A stretch of 64,000 nucleotides of DNA, taken from assembly GCA_009712635.1 (NCBI GenBank), contig WASS01000015.1, positions 434,001 to 498,000 of the forward strand, given 5' to 3'. The notes below the pieces were generated by a model that ran no database searches, had not been told where the DNA came from, and saw only the letters and a list, made by a program, of their open reading frames with translations. The DNA is from Hungatella sp. GTDB taxonomy: Bacteria > Bacillota > Clostridia > Lachnospirales > Lachnospiraceae. A program made the position numbers and the translations under genes. Below, piece by piece: positions 36,124 to 44,649 of the stretch. How positions within the stretch are numbered: position 1 is the stretch's first letter; each line of letters starts with the position of its first letter.

Positions 36124-36672
36124 ATGATTGAGGAAATTCTGAAATACAATGATATCTTTGTAAACAGCGGTTTCTATAAACGCTTTAATACCAACAAATA
36201 TCCCCGAAAAAGGCTTGCCATACTAACCTGTATGGATACAAGGCTGGTAGAGCTTCTTCCAGCAGCTCTGGGCATTCATAACGGAGACGTGAAATTAATT
36301 AAAAACGCCGGCGGAATGATCTTAGATCCTTGTGACAGTACAATCCGGAGCCTGCTGATTGCCATACTGGATTTTGGTGTGGAAGAGATCATGGTAATTG
36401 GCCATACTGACTGCGGTGCCGCATCTGTCAGTTCAGAATCCATTATTACCCGTTTAGTGCAGCGGGGAATTACAAGAGAAACCATACAGAATCAAAGAGA
36501 AATGGGGTTTGATTTTGAAAATCTGTTTCAGGGATTTGAGGATACAAAAACATCTGTCAAACGCTCTGTTTCCCTGTTAAAAGAGCATCCGCTTATGCCT
36601 TCCGGTGTTATCATAAAAGGCTTTGTAATGGATATTTCCTGCGGCAGGCTGGATCCTGTCAGCGCCTCATAA
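36124..36672 (+). CDS. Beta-carbonic anhydrase
   Basis: A 182-residue enzyme of the beta class, interconverting CO2 and bicarbonate. The zinc ligands and partners are all visible: C36, D38 and R40 in CMDTR, then H94 and C97 in GHTDCG. The length is that of the short, Clostridial-type beta enzymes. AAAGGAGG lies 7 bases before the ATG. It stands alone between the GH28 gene and the citrate transporter. It may supply bicarbonate for carboxylation steps, or handle CO2 released from oxaloacetate during citrate fermentation, but the link with the cit genes is only by proximity. Confidence 0.92.
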   Translation: MIEEILKYNDIFVNSGFYKRFNTNKYPRKRLAILTCMDTRLVELLPAALGIHNGDVKLIKNAGGMILDPCDSTIRSLLIAILDFGVEEIMVIGHTDCGAASVSSESIITRLVQRGITRETIQNQREMGFDFENLFQGFEDTKTSVKRSVSLLKEHPLMPSGVIIKGFVMDISCGRLDPVSAS

Positions 36673-36677
36673 AATTG

Positions 36678-36729
36678 AAAATGCGTTCTGGAAAGCTTAA
36701 GTAAGCCAGCATTCCAGAACGCATTTTTT
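36678..36729. terminator. Bidirectional terminator between carbonic anhydrase and citM genes
   Basis: A stem of about 15 bp (AAAATGCGTTCTGGAA with TTCCAGAACGCATTTT) with T6 on the plus strand. The A/T-rich flank on the other side allows it to serve the convergent transporter gene as well. Confidence 0.88.
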
Positions 36730-36741
36730 CTTAGGAGATAA

Positions 36742-38079
36742 CTAAAATGTAATGACACCAAGCATTAAACCTGCAACCAGGCATATAAGGCTGACGCCCC
36801 ACACCCATAAGAAGGAATTCTTAATATGGTCTTTAATCTCTACACCTGCAAGACCGATACCAAGGAAGGTAGCCGGTACTACAGGGCTGATAAAGGTTGC
36901 ACAGTTGCGGCATACAACCATAGCGATTGCTGTATGAACCGGATTCACTCCAAAGTTGTTTCCTACACTGATCAGAACTGGAAGGAGACCGTAGAAATAA
37001 GAATCCGTACAGAAAAGCATTGTCAGAGGCACAGATAAAACACCGATAATAATAGGCATGAAGTGTCCCATAGACTGTGGAATAAAATCAGCCAGAATCA
37101 TTGCCATATGGTTCATAATTTCACTCTGCTCTAACACGCCTAAGAATACACCGGCAGCAAGAATCGTAGTGGCCATCATAAGAGCAGGACCGGAATGAGA
37201 TTTAATAATCTTATTCTGCAGTTTGGCTCCCGGATAATTAACCAGAAGTGCGATTACACAGCCAACCATGAAAGTCAGGTAGGATGGAACCTTTAAGAAC
37301 ACAAGGCAAATAATAACAACGAGAGTTAAAATTACATTAAAGAATAAAAGCTTTGGTCTTGCAAGATTTCCCAACTCACTGGTAGAAGCACTTTCTTCCA
37401 GCATATCGAAATCTTCCATTTCCAGTGTACTGTCAATTCCTGCACCACGCTTTTTCTCTACAACTCCCCAGAAAAATGCAGTAAACAGAGCAATTACAAT
37501 ACCAACTGCCTGCATGGGAAGAATTTTCATCCAGAGTTCATTTGCTTCAATTCCAAGTACGGAAGCGGCACGCATGGTGGGTCCGCCCCATGGAAGTAAG
37601 TTCATAACACCCATGGCTGTTACACAGATTAAAAGCAGTGTTGTAGGACGCATTTTTAATTTTTTGTAAATAGGAAGCATAGCCGGTATGGTAATCAGGA
37701 ATGTGGAAGCTCCGCCTCCGTCCAGGTGACCAATTATGGCAATAATACAAGTCATAAATGCAACTCCAATTACGTTATGCCCCACTTTTTTCATTAAAGC
37801 ATTAATGATGCTGTCAAACATACCTGCATCTGTCATAATTCCGAAGAACAATACGGAGAATATGAACAGTGCCGCAGTGGAATGTACATCAGCAACCCCC
37901 GCCTTAATAAAACCCCCAACTTCTTTGACTGTAAAAGTTCCTGTTAATACCAGAATCAGCGCGCTGACACTGGATACTCCGATAAACGCCAGAGCCGGAA
38001 CAGTAACATTTCTCAGCAGTAAAACAATGATCATGATAATGGTTGCAAATCCTAATAATGCAAGCATTGTCTCATTCAT
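36742..38079 (-). CDS. citM: Citrate transporter, CitMHS family
   Basis: A 445-residue membrane protein with 11-12 hydrophobic segments, of the CitMHS family. Members carry citrate, usually complexed with Mg2+ or Ca2+, with protons. Family signs are HLDGGGASTFLITIPAMLP in the first half and TDSYFYGLLPVLI in the second. GAGGAGG precedes the ATG. It lies downstream of the histidine kinase gene on the same strand, with a 124-base gap that holds a long inverted repeat. It is most likely the citrate entry route for the citDEFGC lyase encoded 4 kb away, under control of the adjacent two-component system. Confidence 0.92.
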   Translation of the reverse strand: MNETMLALLGFATIIMIIVLLLRNVTVPALAFIGVSSVSALILVLTGTFTVKEVGGFIKAGVADVHSTAALFIFSVLFFGIMTDAGMFDSIINALMKKVGHNVIGVAFMTCIIAIIGHLDGGGASTFLITIPAMLPIYKKLKMRPTTLLLICVTAMGVMNLLPWGGPTMRAASVLGIEANELWMKILPMQAVGIVIALFTAFFWGVVEKKRGAGIDSTLEMEDFDMLEESASTSELGNLARPKLLFFNVILTLVVIICLVFLKVPSYLTFMVGCVIALLVNYPGAKLQNKIIKSHSGPALMMATTILAAGVFLGVLEQSEIMNHMAMILADFIPQSMGHFMPIIIGVLSVPLTMLFCTDSYFYGLLPVLISVGNNFGVNPVHTAIAMVVCRNCATFISPVVPATFLGIGLAGVEIKDHIKNSFLWVWGVSLICLVAGLMLGVITF

Positions 38080-38119
38080 GTTTTTCTTCCTCCTCTATAT
38101 TTTGTTATAAAGAAAGTAT

Positions 38120-38201
38120 AAAAGTCCAACCTTACAACCTCACATCTTCTCCCTTTCAGTTCTTTAAGAGAAAAATTAAAAGTTGTTAAGATTGGACTTT
38201 T
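38120..38201 (-). repeat. Long inverted repeat between the kinase and citM genes
   Basis: Two arms of 19-20 bases (38120-38138 and 38182-38201) are complementary except for one mismatch and one bulged base, with a 43-base loop. On the minus strand the distal arm ends in TTTT. It could be a terminator for the kinase gene, an attenuator for citM, or a binding site. It lies about 40 bases before the citM start. Confidence 0.6.
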
Positions 38202-38203
38202 AA

Positions 38204-40378
38204 TTAAAATAAATCTTTTAAATTCATGACAGCCTTTAAAATAGCAGAATCCGAAACAGGCTTATCAATGTATTCATCTATCATTCTGCGTTTCTTTGCT
38301 TCCACAAGCTCTTTTGTCACACGGTCAGCCATAACAATACGGAGCACCCCCGGATACGGACCCTGTAAGGACATACAAAAATCCACTCCGCTTTTCCCTC
38401 TCACATATTGTTCCGTCACAACGGCAGCCACTTCCTGCTCCTTTAATATTTTTCTCGCCTCTTCAAAATCCATACAGGAAGTGAGAGGGACGTCAAGCCT
38501 GCTAAAACTTTTTTCCAAAAGACGTAATACTTTTGGATTATCATCTACGATTAAAATACCAAGAACCGGTCCTGCATCCACAAGTTTAATTTCCTCTTCC
38601 CGCTCCTTTTGCTCATTAACCGGAAGGTACATATGAAAGATGCTTCCTTTTCCCAGAGTGCTTTCTGCAAATATATAGCCTTTATGAGAGTGAATAATCT
38701 GCTCCACCAGGGAAAGACCAAGACCTGTCCCCTTTCCATTTTTCTTAGTGGTGAAAAATGGGTCAAATATTTGCTTTAACACCTCATCACTCATTCCCTC
38801 CCCATCGTCTTCCACATCAATCCGGATATAATGATCCCACCCCTCCGGCAGTGTGGAAAGCTTATGCTGGGCCAGATCCTCCCGATCCACCGTCTGGCCT
38901 GATACACAAATGGTTCCTTCTCTGTGTCCGATGGCATGAATGGCATTAACACAGATGTTTAATATCACCTGATTCATCTGTGTTTCATTGCCCAGGAAGG
39001 ATTCTTCCTGCAGGGTAAATGATTCCTTAAGATGTATGTTGGGAGGGCAGACAGAACTAACCATCTTAATTGCCCGTTTTAACACTTTTTCTCCCTGAAG
39101 ATTTTTAAAAGCCGTCTCCATATTTTTTCTGCTTAATGATGAAATCTGCTGGATAATTTCCTTTGCTTTTGTGGAAGCCTCATAGATTTCCGTGGCATTG
39201 TCATGATTCTCCGATTGTTCAGGCAGGTCCAGCATAAGAAGCTCTGCGTAACCCATGATAGGAGTAAGAAGATTGTTAAATTCATGGGCAATTCCCCCTG
39301 TCATGGTTCCCATGATCTGAAGCCTCTGCTGATGTGCAATGGTTTCTTCACTCTGATGAATCTCTTCCAGTATTTTATTCAGTTCCAAAAGGTATGTAAT
39401 CTGTTCCGTATCCTTACGTTTTTGAACCCTTAAATCTCCGATATAAATCACCAAACCCAGAACAATTGCCATAGCACAGAAAAATACAAGTCCCAGTTTA
39501 AAAAATCCGGCAGCTACAGGGATGTAGATATCATTGTAATCTATGACTGCACTGATGACCAGGAATCCCTCTCCGATCTGTACCGGTGAATAGGCACTGA
39601 TCTTCTTTACCTCCGGAACACCCGGATCAACCCACCAGTAAGAGAAATACTCCGAAACACCTTCTTCTCCCCGGTTTTGTTTGTCGATCATTTGCTTTAA
39701 ACTGGTTAAATCTACGCCTGGGAACATCTCTTTTCTTCCGGAAATTACATTAATTCCCCACTGCTGCTCCTGGGGGTGAGCCAGAATAATGCCAGAAGAA
39801 TCTTTTATGACAACATATCCATTCGTGCCAAGGCGAATTTTAGATACCAGTGATTTATAGTAGTTCCGTTCATTAATTACTATGGAGATGGAACCCACAT
39901 CAGGAATATCCCTCTTTAACACCAGATACAGGTCTCCATTTTCCAGCTTGCACTGAAGAAACTGTTCCGACCGGCTGATTGGTGTGACTGAATATGTTTT
40001 CACCACTCCATAGCCCTTCATGCTTTTTATCATATCCCCACGTTTGTCTTCCACAATCACATCATAGACAAACCGTCTGTGATTGGAAACGTAATCTCCA
40101 ATCATACTCCAGTCCCGGTATCCGGTCTTTTTAAAATTCTCTTCCTCTATATCATAAATGGTATTTAAATCTGCCTGATAACCTTCAATAAAAACCTTTA
40201 AGTTCTCCCCCATACTCTGGGTTGTTAAAAGCATCTGTTTTTTCTGATTGTTAATAATAGCATCCTTATAATCATTCCAGATACCAAATGTGAGAAAGCA
40301 GAAAATAATCAGTATGGCCGCCATTGCACAGCAGATAAATATCCCGGTATACTTCCTCTTTCCTTTTATATTATTCAT
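38204..40378 (-). CDS. Hybrid sensor histidine kinase with a degenerate receiver
   Basis: A 724-residue membrane kinase. Membrane helices lie at about 11-33 and 287-313, with a large double-Cache sensor between them. The HisKA domain has the phosphorylated histidine H365 in GGIAHEFNN. The ATPase domain has its N box (NQVILNICVNAIHAIGH, 469-485), G1 (DVEDDGEGM, 521-529) and GKGTGLGL (548-555). A receiver domain follows (605-724), with the acidic pair D612-D613 intact but Glu656 in place of the phospho-accepting Asp. The ATG at 40378 has AAAGG 8 bases upstream; an earlier ATG at 40408 has none. It is divergent from the OmpR-type regulator gene and upstream of citM, so it probably senses citrate or a related acid. 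Confidence 0.88.
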   Translation of the reverse strand: MNNIKGKRKYTGIFICCAMAAILIIFCFLTFGIWNDYKDAIINNQKKQMLLTTQSMGENLKVFIEGYQADLNTIYDIEEENFKKTGYRDWSMIGDYVSNHRRFVYDVIVEDKRGDMIKSMKGYGVVKTYSVTPISRSEQFLQCKLENGDLYLVLKRDIPDVGSISIVINERNYYKSLVSKIRLGTNGYVVIKDSSGIILAHPQEQQWGINVISGRKEMFPGVDLTSLKQMIDKQNRGEEGVSEYFSYWWVDPGVPEVKKISAYSPVQIGEGFLVISAVIDYNDIYIPVAAGFFKLGLVFFCAMAIVLGLVIYIGDLRVQKRKDTEQITYLLELNKILEEIHQSEETIAHQQRLQIMGTMTGGIAHEFNNLLTPIMGYAELLMLDLPEQSENHDNATEIYEASTKAKEIIQQISSLSRKNMETAFKNLQGEKVLKRAIKMVSSVCPPNIHLKESFTLQEESFLGNETQMNQVILNICVNAIHAIGHREGTICVSGQTVDREDLAQHKLSTLPEGWDHYIRIDVEDDGEGMSDEVLKQIFDPFFTTKKNGKGTGLGLSLVEQIIHSHKGYIFAESTLGKGSIFHMYLPVNEQKEREEEIKLVDAGPVLGILIVDDNPKVLRLLEKSFSRLDVPLTSCMDFEEARKILKEQEVAAVVTEQYVRGKSGVDFCMSLQGPYPGVLRIVMADRVTKELVEAKKRRMIDEYIDKPVSDSAILKAVMNLKDLF

Positions 40379-40407
40379 GATTCTGCCTTTCGTTTGCCTC
40401 TTCCTCA

Positions 40408-40436
40408 TTGACTTGTTCTATTATTAATATTATAAT
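40408..40436 (+). promoter_or_regulatory. Promoter of the response regulator gene
   Basis: TTGACT (40408-40413) and TATAAT (40431-40436) lie exactly 17 bases apart, a near-consensus sigma-A promoter, about 50 bases before the regulator start. It overlaps the 5' leader of the divergent kinase gene. Confidence 0.8.
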
Positions 40437-40488
40437 AAATTATAACATATTTCGATAAGATTCTACATGATTTTCATTGGGGGAAACT

Positions 40489-41175
40489 ATGTCTGATAAA
40501 GTATTAATCGTAGATGATGATCCGGCTGTTTTAAAACTGCTGGAAAAAGTCATGCACAGCAATGATTTGGAAACTACTGTGGCAGACAGCGGTCTCGCTG
40601 CTCTTAACTGCATAAAAAATCATACATATGATATGATTCTTATGGATGTCATGCTGGGAGATATGGAAGGCTTTGAAGTCATTAAAAAGCTGCGTGGCCA
40701 GGGAATACAGACTCCCGTTATGATTGTCAGCGGACGAAACGAGGACTACGATTCTTTGTATGGACTGTCGTTAGGTGCCGATGATTATATTACAAAGCCA
40801 TTCCGCCCTCTTGTGCTGGGTGCCAAGGTGAAGGCGCTCATAAGGCGTTATAAAAATCAGGTACTTGACAGTTCCGATATTCTGGAATGCGGTCCCTTTT
40901 CCTACAACACTTCCACCATGCGTTTTTATAACAAAGGGGAAGAGATCGTTCTCTCTTCCAAGGAAAGCAGCCTGATGCTGTTGTTTTTAAAGCATCCAGG
41001 ACAGGTTTACACAAAAGAGATGATTTATGAGCACGTATGGGGGAACAGTGTGGCAGTTGATGATAACGCCATTATGGTTTATATCAACCGTCTCCGTGGT
41101 AAAATCGAAGAGGACCGGCAAAAGCCGGCCCATATTGTAACTGTCAGAGGTCTGGGATACCGGTTTATCCCTTAG
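40489..41175 (+). CDS. OmpR-family response regulator
   Basis: A 228-residue two-domain regulator. The receiver has VDDDP near residue 10, the phospho-acceptor aspartate in MILMDVMLGD near 53, and the lysine in ITKPF near 103. The winged-helix OmpR domain occupies about 128-228 and ends with VRGLGYRFIP. The ATG at 40489 follows GGGGGAA; a TTG 12 bases upstream would place that site inside the gene. It is divergent from the hybrid kinase gene and presumably its partner. Citrate two-component systems of the CitA/CitB type use a different regulator class, so this pair is not their orthologue. Its targets are probably citM and the cit operon. Confidence 0.9.
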   Translation: MSDKVLIVDDDPAVLKLLEKVMHSNDLETTVADSGLAALNCIKNHTYDMILMDVMLGDMEGFEVIKKLRGQGIQTPVMIVSGRNEDYDSLYGLSLGADDYITKPFRPLVLGAKVKALIRRYKNQVLDSSDILECGPFSYNTSTMRFYNKGEEIVLSSKESSLMLLFLKHPGQVYTKEMIYEHVWGNSVAVDDNAIMVYINRLRGKIEEDRQKPAHIVTVRGLGYRFIP

Positions 41176-42190
41176 GCCTCTGGCCTTTTTTTATTTCCAG
41201 AAATTTAAAAGTAGTCTCAGGTACCACTTCCTTAATGTGATGAAAGTCCCCCTTTTCATACCAGGCTCTTACCATGGAGGCACTGACAGGAATCCCTTTC
41301 AGCTGCTTTCTTTCAAATTCAACTACCTCAATCCCATATTGAGGCAGAATCTCTTTCATCTGCTCATTGTACTGTCCTGTTATGGCACAGTTTGGCTCTG
41401 TACCAACAAAACGTCTGGTGATCTTAAGTTCCGGAGCGATTCGGCGTGCAAATAAAGTCAGATCCAGAAGGCAGTTGGCCTTTTGAGCCTGGGCTTTCTC
41501 CTTAATAAAATAGGTAGGAAATGTAGCCGCTGAAATCACAAAATCCGAGGACCGGTGAACAATCACCTTTGATAAATCACTGACGCCTTCCTTTACTAAC
41601 TGATAACGGTCTTCCGCATGAAAGAAACTCCTGTCATCAGATAAAACAAGTACATGAAGATAGTCGCAATTAAGAAGTGCCTGCTCCACCAGATAACGGT
41701 GTCCATTGGTAAATGGATTGCAGTTTACCACCATGCAGCCAATTACGGAGCCGGATTCCAGCGCTTCTTTGGGGGATTCCTCTTTTAAGCGTTGTATAAA
41801 CTGATCAAAACCCTCTTTCCTGTTTTCCATAAAAAGAATTTCATTCGTCTTCAATACACCATAGAATCCCAGATTTTCAAACATCTCCTGGTTTTCCGGT
41901 TTTGTGTAAAGAAGGATATGGGATCTTCCCTTTTCAAATTCATACTGAACCAGTGCAGAACAAATGGTTGCCGCCAGACCGAGTCCCCTGGCTTCCTGAT
42001 CCACTGCAATACATTTCAGCACATTGTCATGAGCAGATCCGGTTGCCGCGATCCTGTAATTCTCATCTAAAAGACAGATGGTATACTCAATCCCTTCATC
42101 GTAATCCAATTGATTTAAGGTAAGAAACGCTTTCAGCCGTTCCAGCTCTTTCCCCCGGAAAGGTCTCCCTTCCAGTCTCATGAATTCCAT
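41165..42190 (-). CDS. citC: [Citrate (pro-3S)-lyase] ligase
   Basis: A 341-residue enzyme that acetylates the prosthetic group of the citrate lyase acyl carrier protein at the cost of ATP, switching the lyase on. An N-terminal GNAT-like domain (about 1-130, with AVDQEARGLGLA) is followed by the nucleotidyltransferase domain with MVVNCNPFTNGHRYLVEQA near residue 150 and the C-terminal ISAS-like motif PVSASMVRAWY. GGGGAGGAG lies 5 bases before the ATG at 42190, inside citG. The two genes therefore overlap by 95 bases in different frames. It is the last gene of the cit operon and overlaps the convergent regulator gene by 11 bases. Confidence 0.94.
   Translation of the reverse strand: MEFMRLEGRPFRGKELERLKAFLTLNQLDYDEGIEYTICLLDENYRIAATGSAHDNVLKCIAVDQEARGLGLAATICSALVQYEFEKGRSHILLYTKPENQEMFENLGFYGVLKTNEILFMENRKEGFDQFIQRLKEESPKEALESGSVIGCMVVNCNPFTNGHRYLVEQALLNCDYLHVLVLSDDRSFFHAEDRYQLVKEGVSDLSKVIVHRSSDFVISAATFPTYFIKEKAQAQKANCLLDLTLFARRIAPELKITRRFVGTEPNCAITGQYNEQMKEILPQYGIEVVEFERKQLKGIPVSASMVRAWYEKGDFHHIKEVVPETTFKFLEIKKGQRPKG
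41174..41192 (+). terminator. Terminator overlapping the regulator stop codon
   Basis: AGGCC and GGCCT form a 5-bp GC-rich stem with loop TCT, followed by T7. The stem begins within the TAG stop of the response regulator and lies inside the 3' end of the convergent citC coding region. Confidence 0.72.
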
Positions 42191-43082
42191 AGGCTCCTCC
42201 CCACTTACCAGTTAACTGTGTGAGAAATATGGTGACAGCAAGAAGATCTGCACTTCCTCCTGCACTGATATTCTTTTTCACAAACCACTGATCCATTTCT
42301 TTTAATAGAGAAAGACTCTCTTTCCTGTAGGCGCCCCCGTCTTCAATAAACCTGGCAGAGATGTCCTTCACCTGTTTTAGGACCGCGGGATTATGCCTGG
42401 AAAGAATGTTTGAATCATCCACCTGGCTCATAAGATGGAACAGAGTCTCCAGCTTAATACGGTTCCATTCCTGTCCTTTATAAAGACCCATAGTCATCAC
42501 AGGCAGTGAAATATGAAATACAGAGGAATAGCCACTGATGGCCTCCCCCCTTGCACCGGTCAGACCGTATTTCTGAAGGTTTTTTTCACCTTTCGAAACA
42601 AAGTGATCCATGCTTTGTACTTCTTTCACCAGAACATCCCTGACCATTGCCTGTTCCATCTCTATCAGCTGTTTTAAAGTAACTTTTCCAAAAGTGCGGT
42701 GGCAGGCTCCTGCTGCCCCGCATAAAATCCCAAGATGAAAGACCAGCCCCTTGTGTGTATTCACTCCTCCAGTCGCCTGATACATGGCTCGTTCTGCCAG
42801 AATTCCGATTCTGCGAATGGTTTCAAATAACACAGGAGGCGCTTCCCACAACCTCTCCCCCTCAAGAGCCATTGTGACAAAATAAGGCTTCAGGGCCCTG
42901 GCACTCCGTTCAAAAGAACTGACATTCATATCAGTATGAGCCCCATTGGAATAAGGATCCACTAACCCTGGTTTTGGCAGCGTATAGACCTCCTCCAGCA
43001 GCGCACTGTATGCCAGTTTTCCAATCCGATATGCAGCTTCTTCCTCCTTTGAAGGAACGTTCACACAAGACCCGCTTTGCAT
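42096..43082 (-). CDS. citG: Triphosphoribosyl-dephospho-CoA synthase
   Basis: A 328-residue enzyme that makes 2'-(5''-triphosphoribosyl)-3'-dephospho-CoA from ATP and dephospho-CoA, the precursor of the citrate lyase prosthetic group. The family signature is KPGLVDPYSNGAHTDMN near residue 37, and a second acidic-rich stretch, GGVNTHKG, follows near 110. The protein is some 30-40 residues longer than typical CitG, and the extra C-terminal part is what overlaps citC. AGGAGAA lies upstream of the ATG. It partners with CitX (51813), which transfers the group to CitD. Confidence 0.92.
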   Translation of the reverse strand: MQSGSCVNVPSKEEEAAYRIGKLAYSALLEEVYTLPKPGLVDPYSNGAHTDMNVSSFERSARALKPYFVTMALEGERLWEAPPVLFETIRRIGILAERAMYQATGGVNTHKGLVFHLGILCGAAGACHRTFGKVTLKQLIEMEQAMVRDVLVKEVQSMDHFVSKGEKNLQKYGLTGARGEAISGYSSVFHISLPVMTMGLYKGQEWNRIKLETLFHLMSQVDDSNILSRHNPAVLKQVKDISARFIEDGGAYRKESLSLLKEMDQWFVKKNISAGGSADLLAVTIFLTQLTGKWGGAYGIHETGRETFPGERAGTAESVSYLKSIGLR

Positions 43083-43085
43083 TGT

Positions 43086-44648
43086 CTATTCTCCTGAAAA
43101 TTCAAATTTTTTAATCTTACGGACAACATCCATTACAGTACCATCACGTCCTTCAATGATACCCACTACCTTATCATCAAATTGCACCCGTTCCGGCTCT
43201 CCTACGATGGAGTAAGCAATATCCCGCAGTTCCTCAATGGTTTTAAACGGAAGATCCACATTCTTCATGGCATCAATTAAATCCTGTCTCCTGGGATTAA
43301 CTGCTATTCCGTAATCCGTTATGACCACGTCAATGGATTCCCCCGGAGTAGTAACTGTTGTTACGTCAGTACAGATGGCTGGAATTCTTCCCTGTAAAAG
43401 AGGTGCAATTACAATCGTGCATTTTGCACCGGCCGCCGTATCCGGATGCCCTCCCTGAGCGCCTGTAATAATACCGTCAGAGCCAACCACAACGTTACAG
43501 TTAAAATTCACATCTACTTCCAGCGCCGCCAGAATTACGAAATCCAGCTTATTAACCACCGCTCCTTTATTAAACGGATCGGCATATTCACCGGCACTAA
43601 TGCGGAAATGTCTGGGATTAATTACAGACTCCACTGCATTTAAGTCAAAATCCTGAGTATCAAGCAGTGCATCTACCTGATTGTTTTCCAAAAGATCGCA
43701 CATGGGTTTTGTTAAACCTCCCACGCCGAACTTCATTCGTATGTTTCTCTCTTTCATGATTTTAGAAAGAGAGATGGTTGAAGCAATGGAAGCACCCCCC
43801 ACACCCGTCTGATAAGAAAATCCATCTTTAAAATATGGTGTATTTACTACAAACTGAGTGCAATAATCAGCCATCATCAGCTTTCTCATGTCTGTAGTAG
43901 GCTTTGCAGCTCCTGTAGCGATTTTATCGGGATTTCCAATCTCATCAACCACAACCACGTAATCCACTTTTGTCATGGAAATATGGGCAGGAAAGTTGGG
44001 AAATGGAACCAGGCAGTCGGTAATGGCAACCACTTTATCCGCATAATCCGCATCAACCATGGAGTAAGAAAGCACGCCGCAGTCGGACTTTCCGCCGATC
44101 CCGCGGCAGTTGCCGTAATCATCACAGGTAGGCGATCCAATAAATGCAATATCAATTCTCACTTCTCCAGTCTCTATGGCACGGACTCTGCCGCCGTGGG
44201 AACGCATAACAGCCAGTCCCTTCAGTTTTCCTTCTGAAATGGCACGCCCGATTTTCCCTCTGACACCGGAGGACTGAATGTTTGTAATTGTTCCGTCTTC
44301 AATAAATTCCACCAGCTTATCATGTGCTTTACCCAGAGAGCTTGCGCAAATGGTAATATCCTTAATTCCCATGTTGTGGATCTCTTCCATCACCATGTTA
44401 ACAACATAATCTCCATCCCGGAAATGATGGTGAAAGCCCAGTGTCATCCCATCCTGAATCCCGCATTTTACCAGAACTTCATGAATATTCTCTACCAGTT
44501 TACTTCCCTCTGAATTAATAACACATCTGGTAGAAGGTCCATCTTTTTTATATTCGTATCCATCAAAATAGTGATTTCCTTTAAATGGTTCTTTTCCTGT
44601 TATTTTTAAGATTTCTTCCGGAATCTCTCTTCCTACTGCATTGATCAT
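43086..44648 (-). CDS. citF: Citrate lyase alpha subunit (citrate CoA-transferase)
   Basis: A 520-residue subunit that swaps the acetyl group on the acyl carrier protein for citrate, forming citryl-ACP. It starts with MINAVGREIPEEI, matching the family start; AAAGGAG lies 8 bases upstream, within the last codons of citE, so translation is coupled. The long stretch of CoA-transferase motifs includes HHHFRDGDYVVNMVM, the GGHPDTAAGAK loop and VTDYGIAVNPRR near the C-terminus. It forms the complex with CitD and CitE. It lies 3 bases upstream of citG. Confidence 0.95.
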   Translation of the reverse strand: MINAVGREIPEEILKITGKEPFKGNHYFDGYEYKKDGPSTRCVINSEGSKLVENIHEVLVKCGIQDGMTLGFHHHFRDGDYVVNMVMEEIHNMGIKDITICASSLGKAHDKLVEFIEDGTITNIQSSGVRGKIGRAISEGKLKGLAVMRSHGGRVRAIETGEVRIDIAFIGSPTCDDYGNCRGIGGKSDCGVLSYSMVDADYADKVVAITDCLVPFPNFPAHISMTKVDYVVVVDEIGNPDKIATGAAKPTTDMRKLMMADYCTQFVVNTPYFKDGFSYQTGVGGASIASTISLSKIMKERNIRMKFGVGGLTKPMCDLLENNQVDALLDTQDFDLNAVESVINPRHFRISAGEYADPFNKGAVVNKLDFVILAALEVDVNFNCNVVVGSDGIITGAQGGHPDTAAGAKCTIVIAPLLQGRIPAICTDVTTVTTPGESIDVVITDYGIAVNPRRQDLIDAMKNVDLPFKTIEELRDIAYSIVGEPERVQFDDKVVGIIEGRDGTVMDVVRKIKKFEFSGE

Positions 44649-44649
44649 C

